DNA from: Phycisphaerales bacterium
GTDB taxonomy: Bacteria > Planctomycetota > Phycisphaerae > Phycisphaerales > UBA1924
Length of the DNA: 48,000 nucleotides
Direction of reading: 5' to 3'
Assembly: GCA_029260455.1 (NCBI GenBank)
Contig: JAJDDF010000004.1
Coordinates: 1 to 48,000, forward strand
The notes beneath the pieces are model-generated. The model searched no databases and was not told where the DNA came from. It worked only from the letters and a program-made list of their open reading frames with translations. Positions 1-8,539 of this stretch are shown here, one piece after another. Position 1 is the first letter of the stretch, and every line of letters starts with the position of its first letter. The translations under genes and the position numbers were made by a program.

Positions 1-150
1 TTTCCACTTGGCGCCATTGTCAAGGATCCAGAAGATGCCGCTGATGACATCGCGTTTGTTGGCGGAGGGGCGACCGCCTTTCGGGCTTCGCTCAGCGTCA
101 GGAATGCGCTCGCAGAGCCAGTCCAGTTGTTCATGTGTAAGTGTCAGCAT
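1..150 (-). mobile_element. IS5-family transposase, N-terminal fragment (runs off the left edge)
   Basis: Read on the minus strand from an ATG at 150, the 50 visible residues begin MLTLTHEQLDWLCERIP and include KGGRPSANKRDVISGIFWIL. This is the helix-turn-helix head (DUF4096-like) of IS5-type transposases, whose usual pattern is RPR-x-D-R-xx-(L/I)-(N/S)-GI-(L/F)-WVL-x-TGA-x-W. The reading frame is still open at base 1, so the DDE catalytic part would lie outside the window. No clear ribosome binding site is visible upstream of the ATG. The terminal inverted repeat should lie between about 151 and 200, but I could not identify it without the other end. It abuts a truncated DUF2971 gene, which suggests insertion or deletion damage. 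Confidence 0.7.
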
Positions 151-192
151 GCACATCTATCGGCATCGAGAACGGTTTTGGGATAGCCTCTA

Positions 193-693
193 ATGTGGTC
201 TCATTACGCAGACCAGCATCGGGGCTTTTGTATCGAATACGAACGTACTCCGGACAACGAACTTGGAAGTGACAATTGTCACCCCGTTAAGTACTGCGAC
301 GACTACTCGGCAATCATTGGCGGACTAGAGTTCTTCAAAAGACCAGAATCTGTTCTTCACGATGTCATCTACACGAAGGCGTCGTGTTGGGCATATGAAT
401 CTGAATGGCGCCTGGCCTTTTTCTCTCGCGAACTCGAACCATTACAACGTGAACGCACAATCCCTGCTCGAATTAGGTCGATTATCTTTGGACTTCGAGC
501 CTCCGATGCCACGATCTCAACCATTGCCAGGACTCTCGCTGCCCAGCAAGATGTCGAGTTCTATCAAATGAAATCTACTGGGCATCGTTTCCATCTGGAA
601 CCAATACGCATCGAGATCGTTCACGTCGATACGGATGGTCAAATAGAGGAAGGGCACTCGGCAACAACCCCAAGCAATCACCCTGCCAACTAG
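193..693 (+). pseudogene. DUF2971 family protein, N-terminally truncated
   Basis: The translation opens directly at MWSHYADQHRGFCIEY, the central signature of DUF2971 proteins, and continues with the family's later blocks: a YTK..WAYESEWRL block and an IIFGLRAS block. Family members normally carry about 80-100 residues before MWSHYAD (a start resembling 'YRYM..', then a DPFE motif); these are missing here because the IS5 transposase head lies immediately upstream. The frame just before the ATG encodes ...RFWDSL and stops at 191-193. Adding one C at about 190 would join DSL to MWSHYAD, so a one-base deletion is also plausible. The last four bases overlap the end of folK on the opposite strand. 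DUF2971 proteins have no settled function and are often found in defence or mobile regions. This copy is most likely non-functional. Confidence 0.65.
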
Positions 694-1169
694 AGTCCTG
701 CGAGCAGTTGCGCGATGGTTTTGCCAAGCACGGGGTGGCGCAGGTCGGGCGTGATCTGCGCCAAGGGCTCAAGGACGAACCGGCGCTCATGCATGCGCGG
801 GTGCGGGACGGTGAGGCCGGGCTCTGAGATGACCTGATCGTCAAAGAGCAAGAGGTCGAGGTCGATCGTGCGCGGCCCCCACTGCTCACTCGGCGTGCGC
901 ACGCGCCCAAGGGCCTGTTCGATGGCAAGGAGCAGCTTGAGCAGTTCGCGTGGGCTGCGCGTGGTTTCGATGACGGCGGCAGCGTTTAGGTATGGATCTA
1001 CCTTGGCCGATGATGCGCCCGGTGCCACGACCGCGTCGGTTTCGATCATCTCGGAGGCCACGCCGATGATGATGCCCTCGGCGTTTTCGAGTGCGCGCAG
1101 GGCAGCGTTGATATAGGCGTGGCGTTCGCCTTGGTTGGAGCCGAGCGCGATGGCGGCGGTGGAAGGCAC
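690..1169 (-). CDS. folK: 2-amino-4-hydroxy-6-hydroxymethyldihydropteridine pyrophosphokinase
   Basis: The 159-residue product transfers pyrophosphate from ATP to 6-hydroxymethyl-7,8-dihydropterin in cytosolic folate synthesis. The HPPK hallmarks are all visible: an N-terminal IALGSNQGERHAYINAAL segment, the GRVRTPSEQWGPRTIDLDLLLF signature in the middle (the ATP and magnesium site, with the DLD aspartates), and VPHPRMHERRFVLEPL near the end. The length is normal for the family. The start is GTG at 1169, the only in-frame start compatible with the conserved N-terminus; no good ribosome binding site precedes it. The gene lies about 150 bases downstream of fliA on the same strand, separated by an inverted repeat, so it is probably not a true part of the flagellar operon. 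No other folate genes are seen. Confidence 0.93.
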   Translation of the reverse strand: MPSTAAIALGSNQGERHAYINAALRALENAEGIIIGVASEMIETDAVVAPGASSAKVDPYLNAAAVIETTRSPRELLKLLLAIEQALGRVRTPSEQWGPRTIDLDLLLFDDQVISEPGLTVPHPRMHERRFVLEPLAQITPDLRHPVLGKTIAQLLAGL

Positions 1170-1181
1170 GGAGGGAATCTA

Positions 1182-1314
1182 ACCACAGAGAGCACAGAGG
1201 ATACGGAGAAAATCTTGGGTTCAAGACAAAGAGGGCAAAACGCATCGGCAAACACCCGGCCCAACGCTCGGTTCCGATTTCATCAAGAAGAAAAAACTCT
1301 GTGGGCTCTGTGGT
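1182..1314. repeat. Inverted repeat of the accacagag(n)gcacagag type between fliA and folK
   Basis: ACCACAGAGAGCACAGAG at 1182-1199 is answered by CTCTGTGGGCTCTGTGGT at 1297-1314, its near-perfect reverse complement (two mismatches). The roughly 97 bases between them have no convincing gene. The sequence motif (ccacagag..cacagag) resembles short dispersed repeats seen in many bacterial genomes. The arrangement could be a small MITE-like element or a long-loop hairpin acting as a bidirectional terminator between fliA and folK. Confidence 0.6.
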
Positions 1315-1319
1315 GAATC

Positions 1320-2210
1320 TTATTCCTCGGGTTCGAATTCGCGTTCGCGGTGTTGCATCTGCGCCTTGAGGCGCTGGAGGATTGACGAATGCATCTGCGA
1401 GACGCGCGATTCTGAGAGGTCGAGTGTGGAACCGATTTCCTTCATGGTCATCTCTTCGTAGTAATAGAGGATGACGATGAGGCGCTCGGCGCGCGAGAGG
1501 CCCTTGGTGAGCAGGCCTTTCAGGTCACGACGCTGAATTTCGAGCAGGGGGTCAGATTGCGACTCATCCTGCAGCACATCGATTTCACGAACTTCGCGCG
1601 AGCCATCGGATTGGAAGCGCTGGCGCGAAAGGGATGTGATGCTGACGGCCTTGCCATCTTTGATGATTTTGGTGACTTCATCCTTCTCGACGCCAAGGCG
1701 CGTAGAAATTTCCGCTTCGGTGGGCGTGCGACCAAGCTGCATCTCAAGAGAATTGCGAGCTTGTTCCATGCGCGTCGATCGATGGCGGACGAGGCGCGGC
1801 ACCCAGTCCATGAGGCGCAGCTCATCGAGGATGGCACCGCGGATGCGCGGGGCGCAATAGGTTTCGAACTTGACGCCGCGCTCGAGGTCGAATGCATCGG
1901 TGGCGTCCATGAGACCGAAGAGTCCCGCCTGCATGAGATCATCAATGTCAACTTCATCGGGCAGACGCGCATAAATGCGATCGGCGTTGTAGCGCACAAT
2001 CGGCATGTACTTCTGAATGAAGTAATTGCGTAGATCTTCGGTGGGTGTGGTTGCATATTCGCGCCACACCTCCTTGATCTCTATCGCGTCGTAATGTTCT
2101 TTGACTTTGTACCCGTGAGCACGTGCTTCTTCAGCAGTCAATGTTGAAGGCGCACTGTTCTCCCAGCGTCTCTTCTTCTTCTTCGATTTCGTCGTCGTCG
2201 TTGTTGGCAT
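1320..2210 (-). CDS. fliA: RNA polymerase sigma factor for flagellar operons (FliA/WhiG family, sigma-28)
   Basis: The 296-residue protein is a group 3 sigma factor. Region 2 is clear (NYFIQKYMPIVRYNADRIY, then DDLMQAGLFGLMDATDAFD, then FETYCAPRIRGAILDELR-x-MDWVPR, the promoter-melting block). Region 3 follows (GRTPTEAEISTRLGV), and region 4 contains RAERLIVILYYYEEMTMKEIG and a C-terminal helix-turn-helix with LSESRVSQMHSSIL. I chose ATG at 2210 because AAGGAGA sits 5 bases upstream; the open frame extends 35 further codons without family similarity. The Lys/Thr/Arg-rich N-terminal extension (about 25 residues) is unusual for FliA. It closes the flagellar block downstream of flhF and flhG, as sigD does in Bacillus. 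It should direct late genes such as filament genes, none of which are in the window. Confidence 0.95.
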   Translation of the reverse strand: MPTTTTTKSKKKKRRWENSAPSTLTAEEARAHGYKVKEHYDAIEIKEVWREYATTPTEDLRNYFIQKYMPIVRYNADRIYARLPDEVDIDDLMQAGLFGLMDATDAFDLERGVKFETYCAPRIRGAILDELRLMDWVPRLVRHRSTRMEQARNSLEMQLGRTPTEAEISTRLGVEKDEVTKIIKDGKAVSITSLSRQRFQSDGSREVREIDVLQDESQSDPLLEIQRRDLKGLLTKGLSRAERLIVILYYYEEMTMKEIGSTLDLSESRVSQMHSSILQRLKAQMQHREREFEPEE

Positions 2211-2366
2211 GGTCTCTCCTTGACCTCGCCTAGGAACCTTGCGGTTCGGGGTCGCCGATCCGTGGCGCACCCGATACATCACAAAATGGTACCACGGACT
2301 GGGGGACATGTTCAAGCGCAGCGCAGCGCGTGCACAAATGGTGGACGTTGTGGAGTGTCACCTTGC

Positions 2367-2714
2367 TCATGCGGCCTCCTGCACGGCGTGGTCATGCGGG
2401 GCAGAAGTTGTTGCTGACGCGCCGGATGTGCGCGAGTCAGGCGCGGCGACTTCACGAACGGCAACATCAGCAACTCTGGCAATGATGAGACCGAGAACGT
2501 AACACACAAGCATTGAAACAGTTGCAGCGGAAAGGATGCTCGCGGCAGGTTGCCCTGCAGCCAAGCCGCCAAGGAGTGCGATGGCAAAGGCTGAGAGGCC
2601 AAAGCAGGCACCGATGACATTGGCAGGTATCTCGCGTTGCACCACATCTCCCGCGATGTTTGTGCGCTGAAGAAATACAACGCACCTCGGACTATCGGTC
2701 GAACTGTTCTCCAT
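2367..2714 (-). CDS. Small membrane protein of unknown function between flhG and fliA
   Basis: The predicted 115 residues contain two adjacent hydrophobic stretches: about 30-55 (ANVIGACFGLSAFAIALLGG) and 57-82 (SILSAATVSMLVCYVLGLII). Charged or polar ends of about 25-30 residues flank them, so a two-helix inner-membrane protein is likely. I do not recognise a family. It lies in the flagellar run about 78 bases after flhG and 156 bases before the fliA start, on the same strand. The ribosome binding site is weak (AAAG a few bases before the ATG). An overlapping frame (2312-2779) was judged less likely because its composition is less protein-like. A role linked to FlhF/FlhG polar placement is possible from position only. 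Confidence 0.6.
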   Translation of the reverse strand: MENSSTDSPRCVVFLQRTNIAGDVVQREIPANVIGACFGLSAFAIALLGGLAAGQPAASILSAATVSMLVCYVLGLIIARVADVAVREVAAPDSRTSGASATTSAPHDHAVQEAA

Positions 2715-2792
2715 CTTTGGTCAAACTGGACGAAAGATGATCGGACCCTGTGTTTCTTTGCGCAGAACCTGCGCCACATGACAGAGGAATGG

Positions 2793-3773
2793 TTATTTTG
2801 ACTTTTGACCTAGCTTTACGATGCGCCCGGCGAGGCGGCGGACAAAGCCAAAACGCCCGGTAGTTGCTCTGGGGAGCGCGCCATCAATGAATGTGGCAAG
2901 GGCATGAACATCACGAGCGGCATTCGACTTGGGGCCGACCTGCATGAATGGCTTGCGGGCACGGACGGCCTGAAGCACTACGCGGTCATACCGAATCGCA
3001 CCTGCGAGTCCGGGTTCAAAGCCAAGAAATTTCTTGCACACACCTGCGATACGGGTATGCACGCGGTGAGCCTCTGCGATGTCATTGACCTGATTGACCG
3101 CAATTGCGATGCGGGCGTGGTGCGATTGACCCGTCTCGCGCGCTTCAGTAACCACGCACTTGATAAGGGAATATGCATCGGCGATCGCGGTGGGCTCGGG
3201 CGTGGTGACAATGATGGAAAGATCGGCAGCCTGCACAAGCCTGCGGACAGAGCGCCCAATGCCTGCGCCACAATCAATGAGCATGGCATTGCACTTGGAA
3301 TCAAGATGTGAGAGTTGTGCAAAGAGTGTTTCGCGCTGGGTTTCATTGAGATCGGCAAGGCTTGCGATGCCTGAGCCGCCGGGGATGAGCAGGAAACCAC
3401 CATTCGTGGCCTCGGCGATATCCATGATGGTGCGTTCGCCTGCGATAACTTCGCCAAGATGTGCGGTGGTGCGTAGGCCGCACAGGACATCTGCGTTGGC
3501 GACGCCAAGGTCTGCATCGATGAGTGCGACTTTGCGCCCGCGGCGGACGAGTCCTGATGAGAGCGCGACAGCGATGTTAGTCTTGCCGACGCCTCCTTTG
3601 CCGGAGGCGATGGCAATCACTGGTGCCGTTGGACGCGCTGTGTCTGCTGTGGGCAATGGTGCGGGCTTGAGTTCTGCTCGAGCGGCGGGCTTTGCTTCGA
3701 TGGAAGTCGAAGCGACCATCTTTCGAAGTTGCGCCGCCTGATCCTGAGCTGGTGGAGTAGTCATTGTGGTCAT
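2793..3773 (-). CDS. flhG: MinD-like ATPase controlling flagellar number
   Basis: The 326 residues form a ParA/MinD-type ATPase of the FlhG (FleN/YlxH) group. The deviant Walker A motif SGKGGVGKTN is at 57-66, and ALIDADLGVANADVL (switch region) is at 83-97. A short C-terminal basic amphipathic tail (RRLAGRIVKLGQKSK) resembles the membrane-targeting helix of MinD. Residues 11-17 read DQAAQLR, the DQA-type helix known in FlhG to stimulate the GTPase of FlhF. Its ATG (3773) overlaps the flhF stop as ATGA, so the two are translationally coupled, as expected for partners that set flagellar number and place. The Ala/Pro-rich linker at 27-50 is longer than in Bacillus. Confidence 0.93.
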   Translation of the reverse strand: MTTMTTPPAQDQAAQLRKMVASTSIEAKPAARAELKPAPLPTADTARPTAPVIAIASGKGGVGKTNIAVALSSGLVRRGRKVALIDADLGVANADVLCGLRTTAHLGEVIAGERTIMDIAEATNGGFLLIPGGSGIASLADLNETQRETLFAQLSHLDSKCNAMLIDCGAGIGRSVRRLVQAADLSIIVTTPEPTAIADAYSLIKCVVTEARETGQSHHARIAIAVNQVNDIAEAHRVHTRIAGVCKKFLGFEPGLAGAIRYDRVVLQAVRARKPFMQVGPKSNAARDVHALATFIDGALPRATTGRFGFVRRLAGRIVKLGQKSK

Positions 3774-5101
3774 GCGACCAGCTCTCCTTCAAGGACGCGT
3801 GCGGCGAGACGAAGCGCATCACCGGCTTCGATGTGATCGGGCACTTCCTGACCCATGGTGACAAAGCTGAGCTTGGCATCGATGCGCTGGGCAACGCTGA
3901 AGAGCACACCAAGGGATACGGCTTCGTCAAGCTTTGTGAGAATGACATGAGTGGGCGAGAGGACCTTGAAGCGATCTGCGGCCTGCATGAGCACGCTCTT
4001 CTGAGCAGAAGATGCGAGGACGAGATGGGTTTGATCCGGTGAAGCGGCATCAAGCAGTGCGCGCAGTTCGATGATGCGTTCTGTAGCGCGCTGCGAACGA
4101 CCGGCGGTATCGATCAGGATGACATCCATGTCTTTCAGTTTATTGCAGGCGGCGCGCACATCGTCGGGTGTCGTTGCCACTTCGAGGGGGACCTCGATGA
4201 TGCTCGCGTAGGATTTGAGTTGATCGACTGCCGCGATGCGATAGGTGTCGCAAGTGACGAGCGCAACACGCAGGTTGTGCTTGAGTTTGTAATTCGCAGC
4301 GAGCTTGGCGACGGTTGTGGTTTTGCCAACGCCCGTGGGGCCGACAAGTGCGACGATAAAGGGCTTGTCAGCACCGCTTTGCTTCCAAGGCGGGGGGACA
4401 GCATCGCCCATTGGAATGAACGAAGCAAGGTGTTTCAGAGCGGCGTGTTGCACAGCATCTGGATTGTTCTGCTGTTCGTGTGATAGCTCTGTTTTGAGGC
4501 GACCCACAACCTGATCGGCCAGTTCGGCAGCAACATCACGCTCTATCAAATCAAGGTACATGCGTTCGATGGCTTCGGGGCCTGCGGTGCCGGGTGCGCC
4601 GCGCTGCGCGTGTAACACCTGGGCAACCATCTTCTTGAGTGAGGCGATCTCGGTGGTGAACTGATCGGCCTGTGGCGCAGGTGCTTGCGGGGGTGACTGG
4701 AATTTTTCAGGGGTAGGGGCTTGTCTCGACGGAAACACTCCCCCACTGCTGGCGGACGGTTTTGGTGCCTTCGGCACAACAAGACGTGCAACATCCTGCG
4801 CGACGCGCGGTGGAAGATCGGGTGTGCGCAGGGCGGCGTGCTTCTGGGCGAGAATGCGCACCGCGGCTGCGGAGGCGGGGCGCGAGGCGATGGCAGGACG
4901 AGGGCGCGGCGGCGCAACCGAGCGCGCGATGCGCATGTCGGCGGTCGCGGTGATTTCGGTAATGGTCTGTGCGCCAAGACCAAATACACCACCCACGCGT
5001 TGCGTGCGCGTGTGGAGGATGACGGCTTCGGGGCCGAGGTCGGTCTTGATTTGTGCAAGGGCTGCACTGACGGAGCGCGCCCTGTATGTCTTGATCGCCA
5101 T
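3770..5101 (-). CDS. flhF: SRP-type GTPase directing flagellar placement
   Basis: The 443-residue protein has the FlhF layout. The basic, variable B domain (1-150, starting MAIKTYRARSVSAALAQIK, rich in Ala and Pro after 60) is followed by an N domain with helices at 150-235 and a G domain from 245. The G domain holds the P-loop VGPTGVGKTTT at 253-263, DTYRIAAVDQLK at 285-296, DVILIDTAGRS at about 329-339, and TKLDEA near 400. GGAGG lies 4 bases before the ATG. FlhF localises to the site of basal-body assembly together with FlhG, whose gene overlaps it. The 141-base gap to flhA upstream has no gene. Confidence 0.95.
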   Translation of the reverse strand: MAIKTYRARSVSAALAQIKTDLGPEAVILHTRTQRVGGVFGLGAQTITEITATADMRIARSVAPPRPRPAIASRPASAAAVRILAQKHAALRTPDLPPRVAQDVARLVVPKAPKPSASSGGVFPSRQAPTPEKFQSPPQAPAPQADQFTTEIASLKKMVAQVLHAQRGAPGTAGPEAIERMYLDLIERDVAAELADQVVGRLKTELSHEQQNNPDAVQHAALKHLASFIPMGDAVPPPWKQSGADKPFIVALVGPTGVGKTTTVAKLAANYKLKHNLRVALVTCDTYRIAAVDQLKSYASIIEVPLEVATTPDDVRAACNKLKDMDVILIDTAGRSQRATERIIELRALLDAASPDQTHLVLASSAQKSVLMQAADRFKVLSPTHVILTKLDEAVSLGVLFSVAQRIDAKLSFVTMGQEVPDHIEAGDALRLAARVLEGELVA

Positions 5102-5242
5102 GTCGCCTCCTGCGTGGCGTGCAGTGCATCCTGCACCGCCCCGGAAAACCGGTGCTCATAGAAATACGCGATTCTCTGACTTTATTCAACCGGACGGGGT
5201 CAACCCGCCTGTGTGGACAACCCTCTCGAACGCTTCACTGGG

Positions 5243-7420
5243 TCATGCAGCACCCACTGTCTGGGCCTCGGGCATGGTCACAAGCCCCATTGATTCGACT
5301 TCAATCCCAGCGACGATTTCGTTGTAACCGAGCACGATGATCCCGGGAATGAATGGTTCCAGAATCTGGCGCACCGGCGACCGGACCTGTGGAGAAGCAA
5401 TGATGATGGGTGGCTGACCCGTATCGACGACAGGGCGGAGCGCTTCGCGCACGCGCGTTGCCACCATGGAGGCGATCGCTGCGGGCATATTGAGCACCGT
5501 GCCCGCCTGCCCGCGATCGACATAGCCGTTGATGATGTCTTCGAAGGCAGGATCGAGAGTGACGCAAATTATGCGCATGGTGGTGCCTGGGCTAGCATTT
5601 GGGGATCTTGAGGGTGACTGTTGGATGGAGACGGCGTGCTGCTGAGAGATGGTCCGCCGCAGGGCATGGCGGGCGTATTCAACAAGTACATCGGTGTCCT
5701 TGGTCTTTTTGCCCCATTCGGCGAGGGTCTCGACGACAGCTTCAAGATCGCGAATGGGCACACGCTCGCGGAGGAGCGATTGCAATACTTTCTGGAGTTC
5801 GCCGGGCGTGACAACAGCGGGGAAAATCTCTTCGACCAGTTTGGGGGCCTGCTCTTTGAGCTGCGCGACAAGATTGTTGACTTCCTCGCGCGAGAGCAAC
5901 TCATCGGCGTAGATGCGCACGGTCTCGGCGAGGTGGGTGGTGAGAACGACCGTCGGCTCGACGACGGTGTAGTTGAGAGTTTCGGCGCGGTCTTTGAGCG
6001 ATTTCTCGATCCACCAGGCATCAAGGCCAAAGGCAGGTTCGGTGGTCTGGGTGCCGGTGATCGGGCCCGTGGTGATGCCCGAATCCATCGCGAGCAACAT
6101 GCCCGGGGCAATGTCGCCTTGGGCAACAGTGTTGCCACGAATGCGGAAGCGGTAGGCATTGGGCGCAAGGGTCATGTTGTCACGAATGCGCACCGGCGGC
6201 ATGACGAAGCCGGTATCAGCGGCAAGCTGACGGCGCGTTGCAGAAATGCGTTCGAGTAAATCGCCGCCCTGGGCAGTATCAACAAGCGCGACAAGACCAA
6301 AGCCGACTTCGAGTTCGAGTGCATCGACTTTGAGCAGTTCTTCAACTGGTTCGGCCTGGGGGACAGCGGCGGCTTCGACTTCCGCAGCCTCGCGCGTGGC
6401 CTGGACGCGCGCCTGTCCATCTTTAATAATGAACCAGCCCGACATACCAAGCGCCGCAGCCAGCATGAACATGGGAATTGCCGGCAATGGCGTCAGGCCC
6501 AGCATGACAAGAAAACCTGCGGTGATAAAAAGGGCCGCTGGGCGTGCAGTGAGCTGGCCCGTGACTTCAAGGCCAAGATTTTGTTTGGCGCCAGAGCGCG
6601 TCACGATGAGCGCCGAGGCAATCGCGATGATGAACGACGGCACCTGCGATGCGATGCCATCGCCGATGGTCAGGATCGTGAACACCTCGGCGGTCTGGCC
6701 GATGCCCCAGTCTTTTTCGATGGCACCGACTGCGAAGCCGCCCACGATATTGACAATCGTAATGATGATGCCCGCGATGGCGTCGCCGCGCACGAACTTT
6801 GACGCACCATCCATGGCACCAAAGAAATCGGCTTCGCGTGCAATGGTCTCGCGGCGCAGGCGGGCCTGATCTTCTGAGAGCAAGCCTGCGTTGAGATCGG
6901 CATCGATGGCCATTTGTTTGCCGGGCATGGCATCAAGGGTGAAGCGTGCGGCGACTTCACTGATGCGCGTGGCGCCCTTGGTGATGACAACAAACTGTAC
7001 GACGATCAGAATGACGAAGATGACGATGCCCACGAAAAGCGAACCGCCTGCAACAAATGAACCGAACGCAGAGATCACCTTGCCCGCAACGCCTATTGCA
7101 TCATCAGGATTGAGAGCATCGGCGGTGAGAATCAGGCGCGTCGATGCGATATTCAGGACAAGGCGCAGCAAAGTGGTGCCAAGCAGAAGCGAGGGAAAGA
7201 CCGAGAAATCAAGGGGCGCTTCGGTGTACATCGTGGTCATCAACATGATGACGGCGACGGCGATATTGACGGCGATGAGCACATCCATCAAGACCGGCGG
7301 CAGCGGCACGATGACGACAATGAGCAGGGAAATGAATGCGAGGGGGACAAGGAGCGCACGATGCTTGTGGAGCAAAAGCGCCCAAGAAGGCATTACAGAT
7401 TTTGATATCGCTTTCGCCAA
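5243..7420 (-). CDS. flhA: Flagellar type III export gate protein FlhA
   Basis: The 725 residues match FlhA in length and layout. About eight hydrophobic helices cover residues 20-325. The FHIPEP-family signature RISEVAARFTLDAMPGKQM is at 152-170, in the cytosolic loop important for proton use, and the large cytosolic domain (about 360-725) binds export substrates and chaperones. The frame starts with TTG at 7420, with TGGAG about 10 bases upstream. The next ATG (7393, MPSWALLL) has no ribosome binding site but is a possible alternative. The gene lies 18 bases after flhB. The C-terminal part contains a linker with Ser/Pro (about 610-625) that is somewhat longer than usual. Confidence 0.97.
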   Translation of the reverse strand: MAKAISKSVMPSWALLLHKHRALLVPLAFISLLIVVIVPLPPVLMDVLIAVNIAVAVIMLMTTMYTEAPLDFSVFPSLLLGTTLLRLVLNIASTRLILTADALNPDDAIGVAGKVISAFGSFVAGGSLFVGIVIFVILIVVQFVVITKGATRISEVAARFTLDAMPGKQMAIDADLNAGLLSEDQARLRRETIAREADFFGAMDGASKFVRGDAIAGIIITIVNIVGGFAVGAIEKDWGIGQTAEVFTILTIGDGIASQVPSFIIAIASALIVTRSGAKQNLGLEVTGQLTARPAALFITAGFLVMLGLTPLPAIPMFMLAAALGMSGWFIIKDGQARVQATREAAEVEAAAVPQAEPVEELLKVDALELEVGFGLVALVDTAQGGDLLERISATRRQLAADTGFVMPPVRIRDNMTLAPNAYRFRIRGNTVAQGDIAPGMLLAMDSGITTGPITGTQTTEPAFGLDAWWIEKSLKDRAETLNYTVVEPTVVLTTHLAETVRIYADELLSREEVNNLVAQLKEQAPKLVEEIFPAVVTPGELQKVLQSLLRERVPIRDLEAVVETLAEWGKKTKDTDVLVEYARHALRRTISQQHAVSIQQSPSRSPNASPGTTMRIICVTLDPAFEDIINGYVDRGQAGTVLNMPAAIASMVATRVREALRPVVDTGQPPIIIASPQVRSPVRQILEPFIPGIIVLGYNEIVAGIEVESMGLVTMPEAQTVGAA

Positions 7421-7438
7421 CCTTCACGTTCTCCAGAC

Positions 7439-8509
7439 TCAGGACGCCATCTTGCCTTCGAGTCGATACACATAGGCAAGCACTTCGGCTACTGCTTCGT
7501 AATGTTCAAGACTGACCTCGCGGCCCACATCAACCTGGTGATACAGGGCGCGGGCGAGCGGCGGGCGTTCAATGATCGGTACACCATTCAAGGCAGCTAT
7601 CTGGCGAATGCGCAGTGCCAGGAAGTCTGCGCCCTTGGCGATGACACGCGGCGCACTCATCGTGCCGACTTCATATTGCAGTGCCACGGAATAGTGCGTC
7701 GGGTTGGTGACAATGACATCGGCCTTTGGAACATCTGCACCAATGCGCTGTAGTGCGATCTGGCGCGCCATGCGCATCCGCCTTGATTTTGTTTCGGGAT
7801 CGCCGTCACTCGCCTTGCGTTCGTCGCGCACTTCCTGGCGTGTCATGCGCATGTCATGCGTTGTTTGCCATCTTTGAAAGAGAAAATCGAGGATGCCAAG
7901 GACGAACAATATCAGTAGCACCCACGCCGCAACGTGCAACATAATCCAAGCGGCAATGACAAGTGCTTCGGTGATGGGCAGCATGGCGAGGTGGGCGATG
8001 TTGGCCATTTCAGATCGCACAACGGCTGCGGTCACGCTTGCAATGAGCGTTAGCTTCATAACATCGATGGCACCTTTGACAAAGTTCTTGCGTGAAAAGA
8101 ATTTGCCGAACCCGGCGATGATGTTGAATTTTTTCCAGTTTGGTTTGAGGGGCTGGAGCGTGAACAGCGCCCCCACTTGCAGGATCTGGGCAACAGCTGC
8201 AACAAAGAACATGATGAGCATGACTGGTAGGACGAGGCGCGCCATCTCACCAACGGTGATTTGCAGATCGCGGGGCAGCGAACCGATGGTGAGGTCCGCA
8301 TCGAGGACGCCCGTGCCAAGACTGAACTGCGTGAGGCGCGCAAGGCCCGCGAGCATCTCACGACCGAAGAATGCAAGGATACCCGCGGCGCCGATCATGA
8401 TGATCGCACCGGAGAGGTCATTGCTCTTTGCAACCTGCCCACGTTGGCGCGAGTCGTAGCGCCGCTTTGCGGTTGGGTCTTCGGTCTTTTCGCCCATGTC
8501 TTCTGCCAT
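7439..8509 (-). CDS. flhB: Flagellar export switch protein FlhB
   Basis: The 356-residue inner-membrane protein starts MAEDMGEKTEDPTAKRR, the usual FlhB/YscU N-terminus. It has four hydrophobic helices between about 32 and 210 and a cytosolic tail with the autocleavage motif N269-P270-T271-H272. Cleavage between Asn and Pro switches export from hook to filament substrates. All residues needed for cleavage are present. AGGAG and GAGG elements precede the ATG. It sits between fliR (30 bases upstream) and flhA (18 bases downstream), the standard export-gate order. Confidence 0.97.
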   Translation of the reverse strand: MAEDMGEKTEDPTAKRRYDSRQRGQVAKSNDLSGAIIMIGAAGILAFFGREMLAGLARLTQFSLGTGVLDADLTIGSLPRDLQITVGEMARLVLPVMLIMFFVAAVAQILQVGALFTLQPLKPNWKKFNIIAGFGKFFSRKNFVKGAIDVMKLTLIASVTAAVVRSEMANIAHLAMLPITEALVIAAWIMLHVAAWVLLILFVLGILDFLFQRWQTTHDMRMTRQEVRDERKASDGDPETKSRRMRMARQIALQRIGADVPKADVIVTNPTHYSVALQYEVGTMSAPRVIAKGADFLALRIRQIAALNGVPIIERPPLARALYHQVDVGREVSLEHYEAVAEVLAYVYRLEGKMAS

Positions 8510-8539
8510 GCCTCGTTCAAGCTCCTGTGTACAACAGCG

